64,000 bases of DNA from Sphingopyxis lindanitolerans (GTDB lineage: Bacteria > Pseudomonadota > Alphaproteobacteria > Sphingomonadales > Sphingomonadaceae): contig NZ_CM009578.1 in NCBI RefSeq assembly GCF_002993885.1, forward strand, positions 809,251-873,250, in the 5' to 3' direction. The notes under the pieces were generated by a model. That model was not told where the DNA came from. It did no database searches and saw only the letters and a list, made by a program, of their open reading frames with translations. Within the stretch, counting starts at the first letter, position 1. Each line of letters begins with the position of its first letter. Positions 34,444-42,971 of the stretch are shown piece by piece. The position numbers were made by a program, and so were the translations under genes.

Positions 34444-35441
34444 GACTCGATCCGGTGGAACAGCCCCCAGGTCTGCGCGGTCGTGGCGGGCAGCCGAAAG
34501 GCGCCGAGCGCGAGCCACATCAGCCGGTGCCGGCCGATCGCGCGGCCAAGCGTGACGGTTCCGCCCGCACCGGGAACGAGCCCCATGCGCAGTTCGGGAA
34601 GCTGGACGAAGCTGCCCCGGCGCGCGACACGGTGCGCGGCGGCGGCGGCGATTTCGATCCCCGATCCGATGCACGCGCCGTGGACGCGCACCGTCGCGCG
34701 ATCGCCGAGCGCGATCAGCAGGCGCGCCGCGCTGCGCATCGTCCGGATCGCATGCGCGAGCGCGAGGTCGGGCGCGGTGCCGAATTCGGGAAGATGGCCG
34801 CCGGTGGAAAAGCATGGGCCTTCGGCGTCGAGCGTGACGGCGGGGCCGGTCGGATCGTCGCAGATGCTGCACAGCGCCTCGAACAGCGCGTCGCGCATCG
34901 GCGCGGTCATCGCGTTGCGGTTCTCGGGCGATGCCAGCGTCAGGCGCACCGCATCGCCGTCGCGCGCATAGCGCACCGGCGCAGGCGCGGTGCGATGGTC
35001 GGCGCCCGGCGCGCAGCCGGACCGCCAACGCGCGAACTCGCCGCCCGCCAACAGCGTCGAATAGCCAAGCGATTCCATTTCGAGCGCCGCTTCGGCGGGC
35101 AGCGTCTCGCCAAGGCGCAGCAGGCGCGCGAAGATGTGGCACGCGATCGGCGCGCGCCGCGCCGTTTCAGCGACGCTTGCAAGCTGGCCGTCGAGACGCG
35201 GGGCGGCGACCGTAACCCACGGCGCGGGCGCATCCACCGCTGTCGTGATCAGCGTATCGAACGTCGCCGGATCGGCGTCGGGCAATCGCCCCTCGCGGTC
35301 GATCCCGACCCGGATCGACCAGGGCGCGCCGTCATCCGCCGGTTCGGAGGCGTCGCACAGCCGCAGCGGCCCGTCACCGAGGACCGAGGCGGCTTCGGCT
35401 CCGATCAGGTCCAGCGTGGCGATCGTGGGTGGCTGGGTCAT
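34440..35441 (-). CDS. crotonase-family protein with long N-terminal extension
   Basis: A 333-residue enoyl-CoA hydratase/isomerase family protein. The crotonase fold occupies about residues 160-333: SPENRNAM, the first oxyanion segment GPCFSTGGHLPEFG, the second in GACIGSGIEIAAAA and PELRMGLVPGAGGTVTL. Both catalytic Glu positions (in GIE and PEL) are kept. The first 150 residues have no crotonase similarity, but their helical LGYSTLLAGGEFARW segment may be a dedicated partner-binding domain. The ATG at 35441 follows CGGAG. It is coupled by ATGA overlap to the half-size CoA transferase. Confidence 0.85.
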   Translation of the reverse strand: MTQPPTIATLDLIGAEAASVLGDGPLRLCDASEPADDGAPWSIRVGIDREGRLPDADPATFDTLITTAVDAPAPWVTVAAPRLDGQLASVAETARRAPIACHIFARLLRLGETLPAEAALEMESLGYSTLLAGGEFARWRSGCAPGADHRTAPAPVRYARDGDAVRLTLASPENRNAMTAPMRDALFEALCSICDDPTGPAVTLDAEGPCFSTGGHLPEFGTAPDLALAHAIRTMRSAARLLIALGDRATVRVHGACIGSGIEIAAAAAHRVARRGSFVQLPELRMGLVPGAGGTVTLGRAIGRHRLMWLALGAFRLPATTAQTWGLFHRIES

Positions 35442-35502
35442 ATCGCTCCGGGTGAGGTCGGGGGAGACCAGCTTCGGCCTCATCCCCGATCTACCGCAAT
35501 CG

Positions 35503-36816
35503 TCAGGCCGAAGCGAACATCCGCTGGATTTCGCCCGATGTTACCGGGCGGCGCGCCTGGCCGACCACATCCATGCTGTCGGTCTTGAGCCCGCCAAGAC
35601 CGTGGCGCGGCGAGACATCGACATGCTTGCCGAGTTCGCGCAGGTGACCGACGGTGCAATTCGCCCGGCCGCCGAGCGCGTTGATCGGGTCGAAGCTATA
35701 TTCGCGCATCACATTCTGGTGCGTGATCTTGTCGATCGTCGCCCGCGGAAGCGCGTTGACCGACGCCCACAGATATTCGGGAACATTGGGCCACACCGTA
35801 TCCGAATGCGGATAATCGCATTCATAGGCGACCATGTCGGCATTCAGATAGTCGAGGTTCTTGATCCCGAACTGATCGTCGATGAAACAGCAGATGATGT
35901 GCCGCTTGAACAGGTCGCTGGGACGTTCGCCGTTGAAATCGGAAAAAGTCCATTCGTGATGATGCTCGAAGGTGAAGTCGGCGCGTTCGAGGAAATAGGG
36001 AATCCAGCCGATACCGCCTTCGGACAACGCCATGCGCAATTCGGGATAGCGTTTCCAGAAGCTGGCGAAGGTCCAGTCGGCCGCCGAGTTGGCGATCGTG
36101 ATCGGCATCGCGGTGATCCAGGCATCGATCGGGCTTTCGTTCGACGGGTGCATCGCGCGGGCGCCGGTGCCGATGTGGCAGTTGATCACCATCCTGTATT
36201 CGACGCAGGCCTTCCAGAAGGGCTCCCAATATTCATTATGGATGCTGGGCAGCCCGATCTGAGCCGGATTGTCGGAAAAGGACACGGCATGGACGCCGAG
36301 CGCGCTCATCCGCTTCATTTCGGCCAGCGTTTCGGTCATGTCCCACACGGGCAGGATGATCATCGGGATGAAACGGCCGGGCGCCGACGCGCACCATTCC
36401 TGGACGTGCCAGTCGTTCCAGGCGCGCACCGCGAGCAGCGCCTCGTCCGGCGCCTTGGTCGCGGCCGCGATGAAGGTGCCGCCCGCGAAACCCGGCATCG
36501 TCGGAAAATTCAGCGAGGAGAGAACGCCGTTCGCATTCATGTCGTCGACGCGCGCGACCGGATCGAAGGTGCCGGGGCGCAACTGGTCGTAACGTGTCGG
36601 TTCCATGCCATATTCGGAGCGCGGACGGCCGACCACGGCGTTGAGACCGATCGTCGGATAGATGGTGTCGTTCCACAGCCACACGTCCTGACCGTTGCGG
36701 TCGATGATGCGCGGCGCATGGTCGCGCTGGGCGGCGGGATAGTGCCGGATGAACGCTTCGGGCGGCTCCACCGCATGATCGTCGATGCTGATGACGACCA
36801 TATCGTTCATTTCCAT
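35503..36816 (-). CDS. amidohydrolase 2 family protein (ACMSD-like TIM barrel)
   Basis: A 437-residue TIM-barrel metal-dependent hydrolase/decarboxylase. The N-terminal SIDDHAVEPPE supplies the DxH metal site (Asp12, His14). Further ligands are likely in VINCHIGTG and in the YECDYPHSDTVWPN segment (Asp). This family includes decarboxylases such as ACMSD and hydrolases. The ATG at 36816 has a GAGGAGAA box. It is the first gene of an operon with the long crotonase, CoA transferase and YtcJ-like hydrolase, and a 21-bp perfect palindrome lies just upstream. The reaction is unknown. Confidence 0.88.
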   Translation of the reverse strand: MEMNDMVVISIDDHAVEPPEAFIRHYPAAQRDHAPRIIDRNGQDVWLWNDTIYPTIGLNAVVGRPRSEYGMEPTRYDQLRPGTFDPVARVDDMNANGVLSSLNFPTMPGFAGGTFIAAATKAPDEALLAVRAWNDWHVQEWCASAPGRFIPMIILPVWDMTETLAEMKRMSALGVHAVSFSDNPAQIGLPSIHNEYWEPFWKACVEYRMVINCHIGTGARAMHPSNESPIDAWITAMPITIANSAADWTFASFWKRYPELRMALSEGGIGWIPYFLERADFTFEHHHEWTFSDFNGERPSDLFKRHIICCFIDDQFGIKNLDYLNADMVAYECDYPHSDTVWPNVPEYLWASVNALPRATIDKITHQNVMREYSFDPINALGGRANCTVGHLRELGKHVDVSPRHGLGGLKTDSMDVVGQARRPVTSGEIQRMFASA

Positions 36817-36843
36817 GGCGGTTCTCCTCACATATTCGCCCTA

Positions 36844-36864
36844 AAACTGACGTATCGTCAGTTT
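36844..36864. promoter_or_regulatory. 21-bp perfect palindrome AAACTGACG-TAT-CGTCAGTTT
   Basis: It lies 28 nt upstream of the amidohydrolase ATG, where a repressor would block the operon promoter. It differs from all other palindromes in the window, so a distinct regulator (TetR type by size) is expected. It is not next to a TetR gene; the closest regulator gene is the GntR gene at 36963. Confidence 0.75.
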
Positions 36865-36962
36865 ATACCTGCTTGCGAAACGAAGCAAGCGCCTAATCGC
36901 CTATCCGTTTCGATGCTAATGACTGATATTAAAAGGCTTTTTTAGAATCGATGCCACGCGGA

Positions 36963-37775
36963 TCAATCGCTGATCGAATCCACCACGCGCTCGCCTTCGC
37001 CCTTGCCGGCCCAGGTCGCATTCGCATTGTCCAGATGCAGGCGCCAATGGGCCACCGCTTCCTCCACCGCACCGGCGTCGATCAGGGTGACGAGCTTTTC
37101 ATACGAACGCAGCCCGGTGCGGATGATCTTGATCCGGGTCTCATGCTTGCGCGGAGTCCGGCGTCGGTAGTCATTCTGGTGATTCTGGACGAGGTTGAGC
37201 AGCATGCGATTCATGAAGGACAGCGTCTTGTTGCCCGTCGCCTCGACCAGCGCCTGGTGAAAGATCGCGACGCAATCGATGAACTCGTCATAGCTTTCTT
37301 TTTGGAGCAGTGTCGCCATGTGGCGCAGCAGCATGCGCAGATTTTCCATGCCCGGGGTCTGCCCCTTGGCGGTGGCCAGCCAGCGCACCACGGTCGGCTC
37401 GATCGCGAGGCGCGCCTGGTACAGATCGGCGATATTCGCGCCCTGCGACTGAAGAACATAGCCGGCATAGCGCGTGAATTTGTCGACCGATGGCTTGTGG
37501 ACGGCCGCGCCGGTGCGGGCGCCACGCGCCACGCTGATCAGCCCTTCGGCCTCGAGGATGCGGAACGCCTCGCGCAGCGTCGGCCTTGAAATACCCAATG
37601 TCTCCATCAGGATTCCCTCGGGGGGCAGGTTGGACCCTTCGTCGAGCTCGCCGCGCACGATCTGGGCGCGAATTTGATCGGCGACCAGTTCGCTGGTCTT
37701 GGGAACCCGGATACGCCCCGTTGGCTGGCTGCCGCCTTCCTGAAGGAACATGTCGAATAGATGCCTTGCAACCAT
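36963..37775 (-). CDS. GntR-family (FadR/FCD) transcriptional regulator
   Basis: A 270-residue regulator from the chosen ATG; no Shine-Dalgarno sequence marks the start, and 37844 (293 residues) is possible. The N-terminal winged helix has LVADQIRAQIVRGELDEG, LPPEGILMETLGISRPTLRE and AFRILEAEGLISVARGARTG. The C-terminal FCD domain has the expected metal and ligand His positions in a helical bundle (IFHQALVEATGN, WRLHLDNAN). FCD regulators often sense organic acids or acyl-CoAs. The GntR class prefers GTATAC-centred dyads, so the ACATAG-TATA-CTATGT sites of the cluster are possible targets (inference). Confidence 0.88.
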   Translation of the reverse strand: MVARHLFDMFLQEGGSQPTGRIRVPKTSELVADQIRAQIVRGELDEGSNLPPEGILMETLGISRPTLREAFRILEAEGLISVARGARTGAAVHKPSVDKFTRYAGYVLQSQGANIADLYQARLAIEPTVVRWLATAKGQTPGMENLRMLLRHMATLLQKESYDEFIDCVAIFHQALVEATGNKTLSFMNRMLLNLVQNHQNDYRRRTPRKHETRIKIIRTGLRSYEKLVTLIDAGAVEEAVAHWRLHLDNANATWAGKGEGERVVDSISD

Positions 37776-37863
37776 AGTGGCGAATCCAGCCCCCGTTTTG
37801 AACAACTCGTCTGCAATGATGGCCGAGCAGGCCTGCATTGCCAATGATTATCGCCAAGCGGCG

Positions 37864-39363
37864 TCAGCTCGCCATCCGCTCGCGCAACTCGCGGCGCAGC
37901 AGCTTGCCCATCTCGTTATAGGGCAACGAGTCCATGAAGGTGACATGGTCGGGGACCCGCGACGACCGGAGCCGATGCCGGATCAGCCGCTTCAATTCCT
38001 CCGCCTGCGGTGCGTCGCAATCCGGGCGCACGACGATGGCAACCCCGATCGCCTCGCCCCATTCGACGGACGGCACAGCAACGGCCGCCGCATCGGCGAT
38101 CGCAGGGTGAGTCAACAGCACATCCTCGATCTCGCCGGGCGAGATATTTTCCCCGCCGCGCACGATCACATCGTCGGCGCGGCCCGACAGGAACAAATAT
38201 CCCTGCTCGTCGAGATAGCCGGCATCGCGGGTCGGGAACCATCCGTCGGCATCGAGCGCCGAGCGCTCGCGATATTCGCCCGACACCTGCGGCCCGCGCA
38301 CGAATATCTCGCCCGCCTGACCGGCCGGCATCGCTTGCCCGTCCTCGCCGCGAATTTCGATCTCGACGCTGGGCAAGGGGCGGCCGACCGACGCCAAGCG
38401 CCCCCGCACCCGGGGGTCGGACGATTTCTGCGCGAGGCGGTGGTCTTCGGGGCCAAGCAGGGCAATCGTCGAGCTCGTCTCGGTCAAGCCATAGGCGTTG
38501 GTGAAATCGACCGCGGGGAACCGATCGAGCGCACGCACGATCAGCTCTTGCGGCATTTTTCCGCCGCCATAGGCGATCGCGCGCAGCCGCCGCGGATCCG
38601 CCCGGCATCCCTTTTCTACCGCTTCGACGATGCGGCTCAGCATCGTCGGGACGACAAAGGCGTTCGTTACCCCCTCCTCCGCGGCGAGGCTCAGCCAGGC
38701 GTCGGGGCAAAAGGCGGGCAACATCACGATACAGCGCTGGGCGTAGATGGACGACAGCACCGCGGCGATCCCCGCGACATGATAGGGCGGCACCGAAACC
38801 AGCGCCGCATCGCTCTCGTCAGCGCCGCCGAATTCGACGGTGTCGAGGATATAGGAAACCAGATGGGCGTGCCGCAAAATCGCGGCCTTGGGCGCCGATG
38901 TCGTGCCGCTGGTGAAGAGCTGGACGGCGATGTCGGCGTCACCGGCCGCGGCGGCCGCATCCTCCGCCGCATCGGCTGCCAACGCCGCGGCGACGAAATC
39001 ATCGCGGGAAAAGGCGATAGACCCGCCTTCGGCGTCGAGGCGCGTGACACGGCCCCGATCCCCGATGATGACCGCCGGGGCAATCCGCGCCGCGAGGGTC
39101 GCCAGATCGACATCGGCCAGTCGATAGTTGAGCGGACAATAGGGCACACCGGCGAGTGCCGCGCCGAACAGCGCGATCACCGACGCGGCGCTGCTTTCGT
39201 CGAGAAGCCCGACACAGTCGACGCCGCTGTCCGCGATCACCCGCCCCGCGCCGCGCGCCGCCGCCAGGAGCTGGGCATAGGTCCAGCGCCTGCCGTCGCA
39301 CGCGAGAGCGATGCGATCGGGGGCGGTGTCGGCCGCCATTTCGAGAAGCAGGGCGATGTTCAT
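37864..39363 (-). CDS. acyl-CoA synthetase (AMP-binding) 2
   Basis: A 499-residue adenylate-forming ligase. It has the P-loop FTSGTTSAPKAAI, YGLTETSS, RDAGYLDEQGYLFLSGRADD with the following VIVRGGENISPGEIE, and the C-terminal catalytic Lys in NEMGKLLRREL. It is the last gene of an operon with a crotonase and a 96-residue protein (12-nt gap). It is one of four ligases in the cluster, suggesting several CoA-activation steps or substrates. Confidence 0.92.
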   Translation of the reverse strand: MNIALLLEMAADTAPDRIALACDGRRWTYAQLLAAARGAGRVIADSGVDCVGLLDESSAASVIALFGAALAGVPYCPLNYRLADVDLATLAARIAPAVIIGDRGRVTRLDAEGGSIAFSRDDFVAAALAADAAEDAAAAAGDADIAVQLFTSGTTSAPKAAILRHAHLVSYILDTVEFGGADESDAALVSVPPYHVAGIAAVLSSIYAQRCIVMLPAFCPDAWLSLAAEEGVTNAFVVPTMLSRIVEAVEKGCRADPRRLRAIAYGGGKMPQELIVRALDRFPAVDFTNAYGLTETSSTIALLGPEDHRLAQKSSDPRVRGRLASVGRPLPSVEIEIRGEDGQAMPAGQAGEIFVRGPQVSGEYRERSALDADGWFPTRDAGYLDEQGYLFLSGRADDVIVRGGENISPGEIEDVLLTHPAIADAAAVAVPSVEWGEAIGVAIVVRPDCDAPQAEELKRLIRHRLRSSRVPDHVTFMDSLPYNEMGKLLRRELRERMAS

Positions 39364-39375
39364 CGGGGTCTTCGC

Positions 39376-39666
39376 TCAATCCGACGCGGGGAGCGGTTTG
39401 GCTTCCTTGACGATCAGCGCGGCGCCGTCGAGCGTCGGCGTCCCTTTGCCCGCCTTGACGCAGAGCAGCTCCACCGTTCCCGCGACGTCGACATAGCGCT
39501 TGCCCGTCACGGTCCCGCCCGCGAGCGCGGCATCAGGCTCGGCGGAGCCAGCATCGGCGCCCTCGCCCATCGGCGCGCCGCCGCAGCCGACCTCGCCCCG
39601 TCCGTAGCGGACCACCACGAACTCGCCGGTGCAGACAAGGCTTTTCAAACGCGTGCCAGGCTTCAT
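39376..39666 (-). CDS. small conserved-looking protein of unknown function
   Basis: A 96-residue soluble protein. The ATG at 39666 has a GAGGA box. It carries TRLKSLVCTGEFVVVRYGRG, a CGGAPM motif and a C-terminal LCVKAGKGTPTLDGAALIV followed by KEAKPLPASD. Similar small proteins are remembered beside acyl-CoA synthetase genes in Actinobacteria, but no function is known to the annotator. It sits between the crotonase (4-nt gap) and acyl-CoA synthetase 2 genes and is surely co-expressed with them, so it may be an accessory factor for CoA activation. Confidence 0.7.
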   Translation of the reverse strand: MKPGTRLKSLVCTGEFVVVRYGRGEVGCGGAPMGEGADAGSAEPDAALAGGTVTGKRYVDVAGTVELLCVKAGKGTPTLDGAALIVKEAKPLPASD

Positions 39667-39670
39667 CGCA

Positions 39671-40477
39671 TCAATCCTCGTCACCGTTTCTAGTCTCATC
39701 ATTCTTGCGCTTTTCGCGCCGGGCCAAAGCCGAACCGTGGGTCGAAAGGCCCATGTTGAGCGCTTCGGCATCCAGCGCCGCTTCGAACGCCCAGTCTTCG
39801 GCATTGTTCAGATTCTGCTTCATGTAGCGATAGCCGATTCGCGGGCCGTCGGCGAGTCGCCGGGCCGCCGACAGCGTTTCGCCGCGCAGCGCGTCATCGT
39901 CGAAAAGGCGCGTATAGATGCCCTTGGCGAGCGCGGCTTCGGCCTCGAGCTTTTCGCCCAGCAGGAACATTTCGCGCGCCGCGCCGGTGCCCAATATCTT
40001 GCTCCAGAACCAGGTCGATCCGAAATCGCCCCCCGCGCCGATGCGATCGAACGCCGGAAAGAAGGTCGCCGAACGCGCCGCGAAGCGAAGGTCGCAGGCC
40101 CCGGCGATCCCGATGCCGGCACCCGCGACCGGGCCGTTGACCATCGCGATCGTCGGCTTGGACATTTCGTGGAGCAGGCGCGAGGTTTCCATGAAGCCGC
40201 GCAGCCGAGTGAAACTCTGTTCGACGCGGCCGCCCGCGGCGGGCGCCGCTTCGCCGCGCTCGCTGGTGGCCGCGCCCTTCAGGTCGCCGCCCGAGCAAAA
40301 GCCGCGCCCCGCCCCCGTCACCACGACACAGCCCACCGACGCATCGCGTGCCGCATCGGCACAGGCGTCGGCAAGCGACTCCATCAGTTCCTGATTGAGC
40401 GCGTTGAGACGGTCGGGGCGGTTGAGCGTGATCAACCGGACGCCCCCATCTTCTTCAACCAGCAGTTCGTCGGCCAT
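39671..40477 (-). CDS. enoyl-CoA hydratase/isomerase (crotonase)
   Basis: A 268-residue crotonase. It has LITLNRPDRLNALNQELM, the first oxyanion segment GRGFCSGGDLKG, the second in VNGPVAGAGIGIAGACDL, and the following FFPAFDRIGAGGDFGSTWF. The second catalytic Glu position is occupied by Asp or Gly-rich sequence, so isomerase or other chemistry is possible. The start at 40477 (MADELLVEEDGG) matches the usual beginning of the family; 40489 is an alternative. It is the first gene of the operon with the small protein and acyl-CoA synthetase 2, divergent from synthetase 3. Confidence 0.88.
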   Translation of the reverse strand: MADELLVEEDGGVRLITLNRPDRLNALNQELMESLADACADAARDASVGCVVVTGAGRGFCSGGDLKGAATSERGEAAPAAGGRVEQSFTRLRGFMETSRLLHEMSKPTIAMVNGPVAGAGIGIAGACDLRFAARSATFFPAFDRIGAGGDFGSTWFWSKILGTGAAREMFLLGEKLEAEAALAKGIYTRLFDDDALRGETLSAARRLADGPRIGYRYMKQNLNNAEDWAFEAALDAEALNMGLSTHGSALARREKRKNDETRNGDED

Positions 40478-40535
40478 TCCCCACCCCATGTTTCAACGGC
40501 AATGCCGTACGATGTCGGCTTGCATTAGTTGTATA

Positions 40536-40546
40536 ACTAGGTAATA
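40536..40546 (-). promoter_or_regulatory. TATTACCTAGT site (inverted copy)
   Basis: The minus-strand 11-mer TATTACCTAGT lies in the 104-nt divergent region between the crotonase and acyl-CoA synthetase 3 genes and is identical to the one at 30215-30225. An adjacent GTATAAC makes the region distinctly AT-rich. Confidence 0.45.
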
Positions 40547-40581
40547 GATGATTGATCGTGTGACAAGGGAAAAGGATGGCA

Positions 40582-42072
40582 ATGAGCGACGTTCGCAGAA
40601 TCAGCGACGCCCTGAAGGTACGAGCCCAGAATCAAGCGAATGCCATCGCCCATGACGACACGCGGCGGACCCTGAGCTTTGCCGAATGGGATCGCGAGGC
40701 CGACGAAATCGGCGGCGGCCTGGTGGCGGCGGGCCTGCGTCCGGGCGATCGGGTGTTCCTGCCGATCAGCAACAACCACGCGATCGAAATGGCGGTCGCG
40801 GTCTTTGCCGTCTTCCGCGCGGGCGGGATCGCCTGTCCGATCAACACGCGCCTCAGCACGGCCGAGGTGCGCGATTTCGCGGCGCTGGTCGAACCGCGTT
40901 TCTGTATCACCGATGCGCCCGACCTCGCCGCGGCACTGGACCTTGCCGGATGCTGGACGGTCGATGCCATGCCGCGCGACCTGGCCGCGCTTCCCGATCA
41001 ATCCGCGCTCGACCCCACCGCCGATGCCGAAATATTGGGCACCTCCGGAACGACCGGCACGATCAAGGGCGTCGTCGTGTCGCATCCCGACCTGGTGGGT
41101 GGACTGACGGGCCTCGAAATGGATCGGTCGCGGTCGACGCTCAATGCGCTGCCGCTGACCGGATCGGGCGGCAATCTGGGCATCGTGATGCTGCCCGTGC
41201 GCGGCGGCGCGACCGCGATCACCCAGCCCAAATTCGACCCCAAGACCTTTCTCGACCTAGTTCGCGCGAAGAAGCCCAACCTCGTTTACCTGGTTCCGTC
41301 GATGCTGCGGCTGATCCTCGACCATCCCGATGCCGCCGCTTATGATTTCGACGGCGTGAAATATCTGATGACCGGCACCGCGCCCCTGCCCAATGATTCG
41401 GTGCGGCGCGCGCTGGCGAACTGGCCGCACCTTAGGATCCGCAACTCCTATGGCATGTCGGAGGGTGGCATCGGCGTCGGCACCACCAGTAACGACCAGG
41501 TGCTCAAGCCCGGCTGCGTCGGCAAATTGCCCCCGCACATGGAATTGCGCGACGAGGACGGCAAGGTCGTCACCACGCCCGGCGTGGTCGGCGAAATCTT
41601 TGGCCGTCAGAAGCATCCGCGACGCTATTGGAACGACCGCGAAGCCACCGAGGCGAGCTTCACGGGCGGCTGGACGCGAACCGGCGACCTTGGTTATGTC
41701 GATGCCGACGGCGATCTGATCATGGCGGGTCGATCGAAGGAATTGATCATCCGCGGCGGCTATAACATCACGCCGCTCGAGATCGAGACCGCGCTTCATC
41801 GTCACCCCGCCGTGCAGCAGGCGGCGGTCGTCGGCGTTCCGCACGAGGTGCTGGGCGAGGATATCGCCGCGGCGGTGACGCTGCGCCCCGGCGCCGACGC
41901 GACGGTCGATGCGATCCTGGCCTTTTGCCGCGAGCATCTCGCCGACAACAAGGTGCCGCGCACGCTGGTGATTTTCGACGAATTGCCGTTCAACCCGAAT
42001 GGCAAGGTACTGAAGAAGGAACTGGTTGCGCCGCTTTCGGATGCGGCGCAGCAAAGGCGGCGCGCGGGGTGA
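40582..42072 (+). CDS. acyl-CoA synthetase (AMP-binding) 3
   Basis: A 496-residue adenylate-forming ligase. It has LGTSGTTGTIKGVVV (P-loop), YGMSEGGIG, RTGDLGYVDADGDLIMAGRS followed by IRGGYNITPLEIE, and the catalytic Lys in NPNGKVLKKEL. The second of two close ATGs (40582) is better spaced from GGGAAAAGG. It is the first gene of a plus-strand operon with a crotonase and a 3-alpha-HSD-like SDR. Confidence 0.92.
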   Translation: MSDVRRISDALKVRAQNQANAIAHDDTRRTLSFAEWDREADEIGGGLVAAGLRPGDRVFLPISNNHAIEMAVAVFAVFRAGGIACPINTRLSTAEVRDFAALVEPRFCITDAPDLAAALDLAGCWTVDAMPRDLAALPDQSALDPTADAEILGTSGTTGTIKGVVVSHPDLVGGLTGLEMDRSRSTLNALPLTGSGGNLGIVMLPVRGGATAITQPKFDPKTFLDLVRAKKPNLVYLVPSMLRLILDHPDAAAYDFDGVKYLMTGTAPLPNDSVRRALANWPHLRIRNSYGMSEGGIGVGTTSNDQVLKPGCVGKLPPHMELRDEDGKVVTTPGVVGEIFGRQKHPRRYWNDREATEASFTGGWTRTGDLGYVDADGDLIMAGRSKELIIRGGYNITPLEIETALHRHPAVQQAAVVGVPHEVLGEDIAAAVTLRPGADATVDAILAFCREHLADNKVPRTLVIFDELPFNPNGKVLKKELVAPLSDAAQQRRRAG

Positions 42073-42130
42073 TCCCGCACGCGCCGGACACCATGCCGGA
42101 AGCCATGGCGAACAAGGGAAGAATGCCGTC

Positions 42131-42931
42131 GTGACATATCAAACCATCCTCGTCGATATCGCCGATCATGTCGCGACGATCACGATCAACCGCCCCGATG
42201 CGATGAACAGCTTCACCTTCGACATGGTGCGCGAATTCGAGCATCTGTGGCGTGCGCTGGGCGACAATGACGATGTCCATTGCTGCGTCTTGCGCGCCGC
42301 GCCGGGCCGCGCCTTTTCGACCGGCGCCGATGTGAAGGCCCCGCGCGAGCCGGGGCGGCAACTCGTCGATCTCGACAATATCTGGCATTGCGAGGATCCG
42401 GGCCGCTACCTCGGCCCCAAGTCGATGAATTGCTGGAAGCCCGTGATCGCCGCGGTCCACGGCATGGCCGCCGGCGGCGCCTTTTACTGGCTCAACGAAT
42501 GCGACATCGTCATCTGTTCGGACGATGCGACCTTTTTCGACCCGCATGTCACCTATGGCATGACCTCGGCGCTCGAACCGATCGGCATGACCTACAAGAT
42601 GCCGCTCCAGGATGTGCTGCGGATGGTGCTGCTCGGCAATGACGAGCGCGTATCGGCGGAAACCGCGCGGCGCATCGGCATCGTCAGCGAGGTCGTGTCG
42701 CTCGACATGCTGTGGCCGCGCGCCGCCGAACTCGCGGCGATCGTCGCGGCCAAGCCGCCTGCCGCCACCGCCGGTTCGGTCAAGGCGATCTGGCAGAGCC
42801 TCGACCTACCGCGATCGGTCGCGCTGATGCAGAGCCTGAAATATTGCCAGATCGGCAACCCGGTCGGAATTCCGCAGGTCGATCGCGCGGCGCTGATGAG
42901 CGACAAGGCCAAGAAATATACGATCCGGTGA
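42131..42931 (+). CDS. enoyl-CoA hydratase/isomerase (crotonase)
   Basis: A 266-residue crotonase starting at GTG after GGGAAGAA. It has TITINRPDAMNSFTFDMV, the first oxyanion segment GRAFSTGADVKAP and the second in VHGMAAGGAFYWLNECD. The usual Glu residues are not clearly conserved (FDPHVTYGMTS at the second position), so the reaction may differ from simple hydration. It is the middle gene of the synthetase 3 / crotonase / SDR operon. Confidence 0.88.
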   Translation: MTYQTILVDIADHVATITINRPDAMNSFTFDMVREFEHLWRALGDNDDVHCCVLRAAPGRAFSTGADVKAPREPGRQLVDLDNIWHCEDPGRYLGPKSMNCWKPVIAAVHGMAAGGAFYWLNECDIVICSDDATFFDPHVTYGMTSALEPIGMTYKMPLQDVLRMVLLGNDERVSAETARRIGIVSEVVSLDMLWPRAAELAAIVAAKPPAATAGSVKAIWQSLDLPRSVALMQSLKYCQIGNPVGIPQVDRAALMSDKAKKYTIR

Positions 42932-42971
42932 GGCCGCGGCGGACGCTGGAAAAATGATGGAGGGGAAGACT

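Noticed and set aside
36871..36890. GCTTGC...GCAAGC hairpin as an intrinsic terminator of a neighbouring gene
   Set aside because: Only a 6-bp stem without a T-run, and it lies upstream of the amidohydrolase operon; too weak to call.
37750..39693. 647-codon plus-strand open frame
   Set aside because: It lies antisense to acyl-CoA synthetase 2 and the small protein, which have clear motifs; its translation has no recognisable domain.
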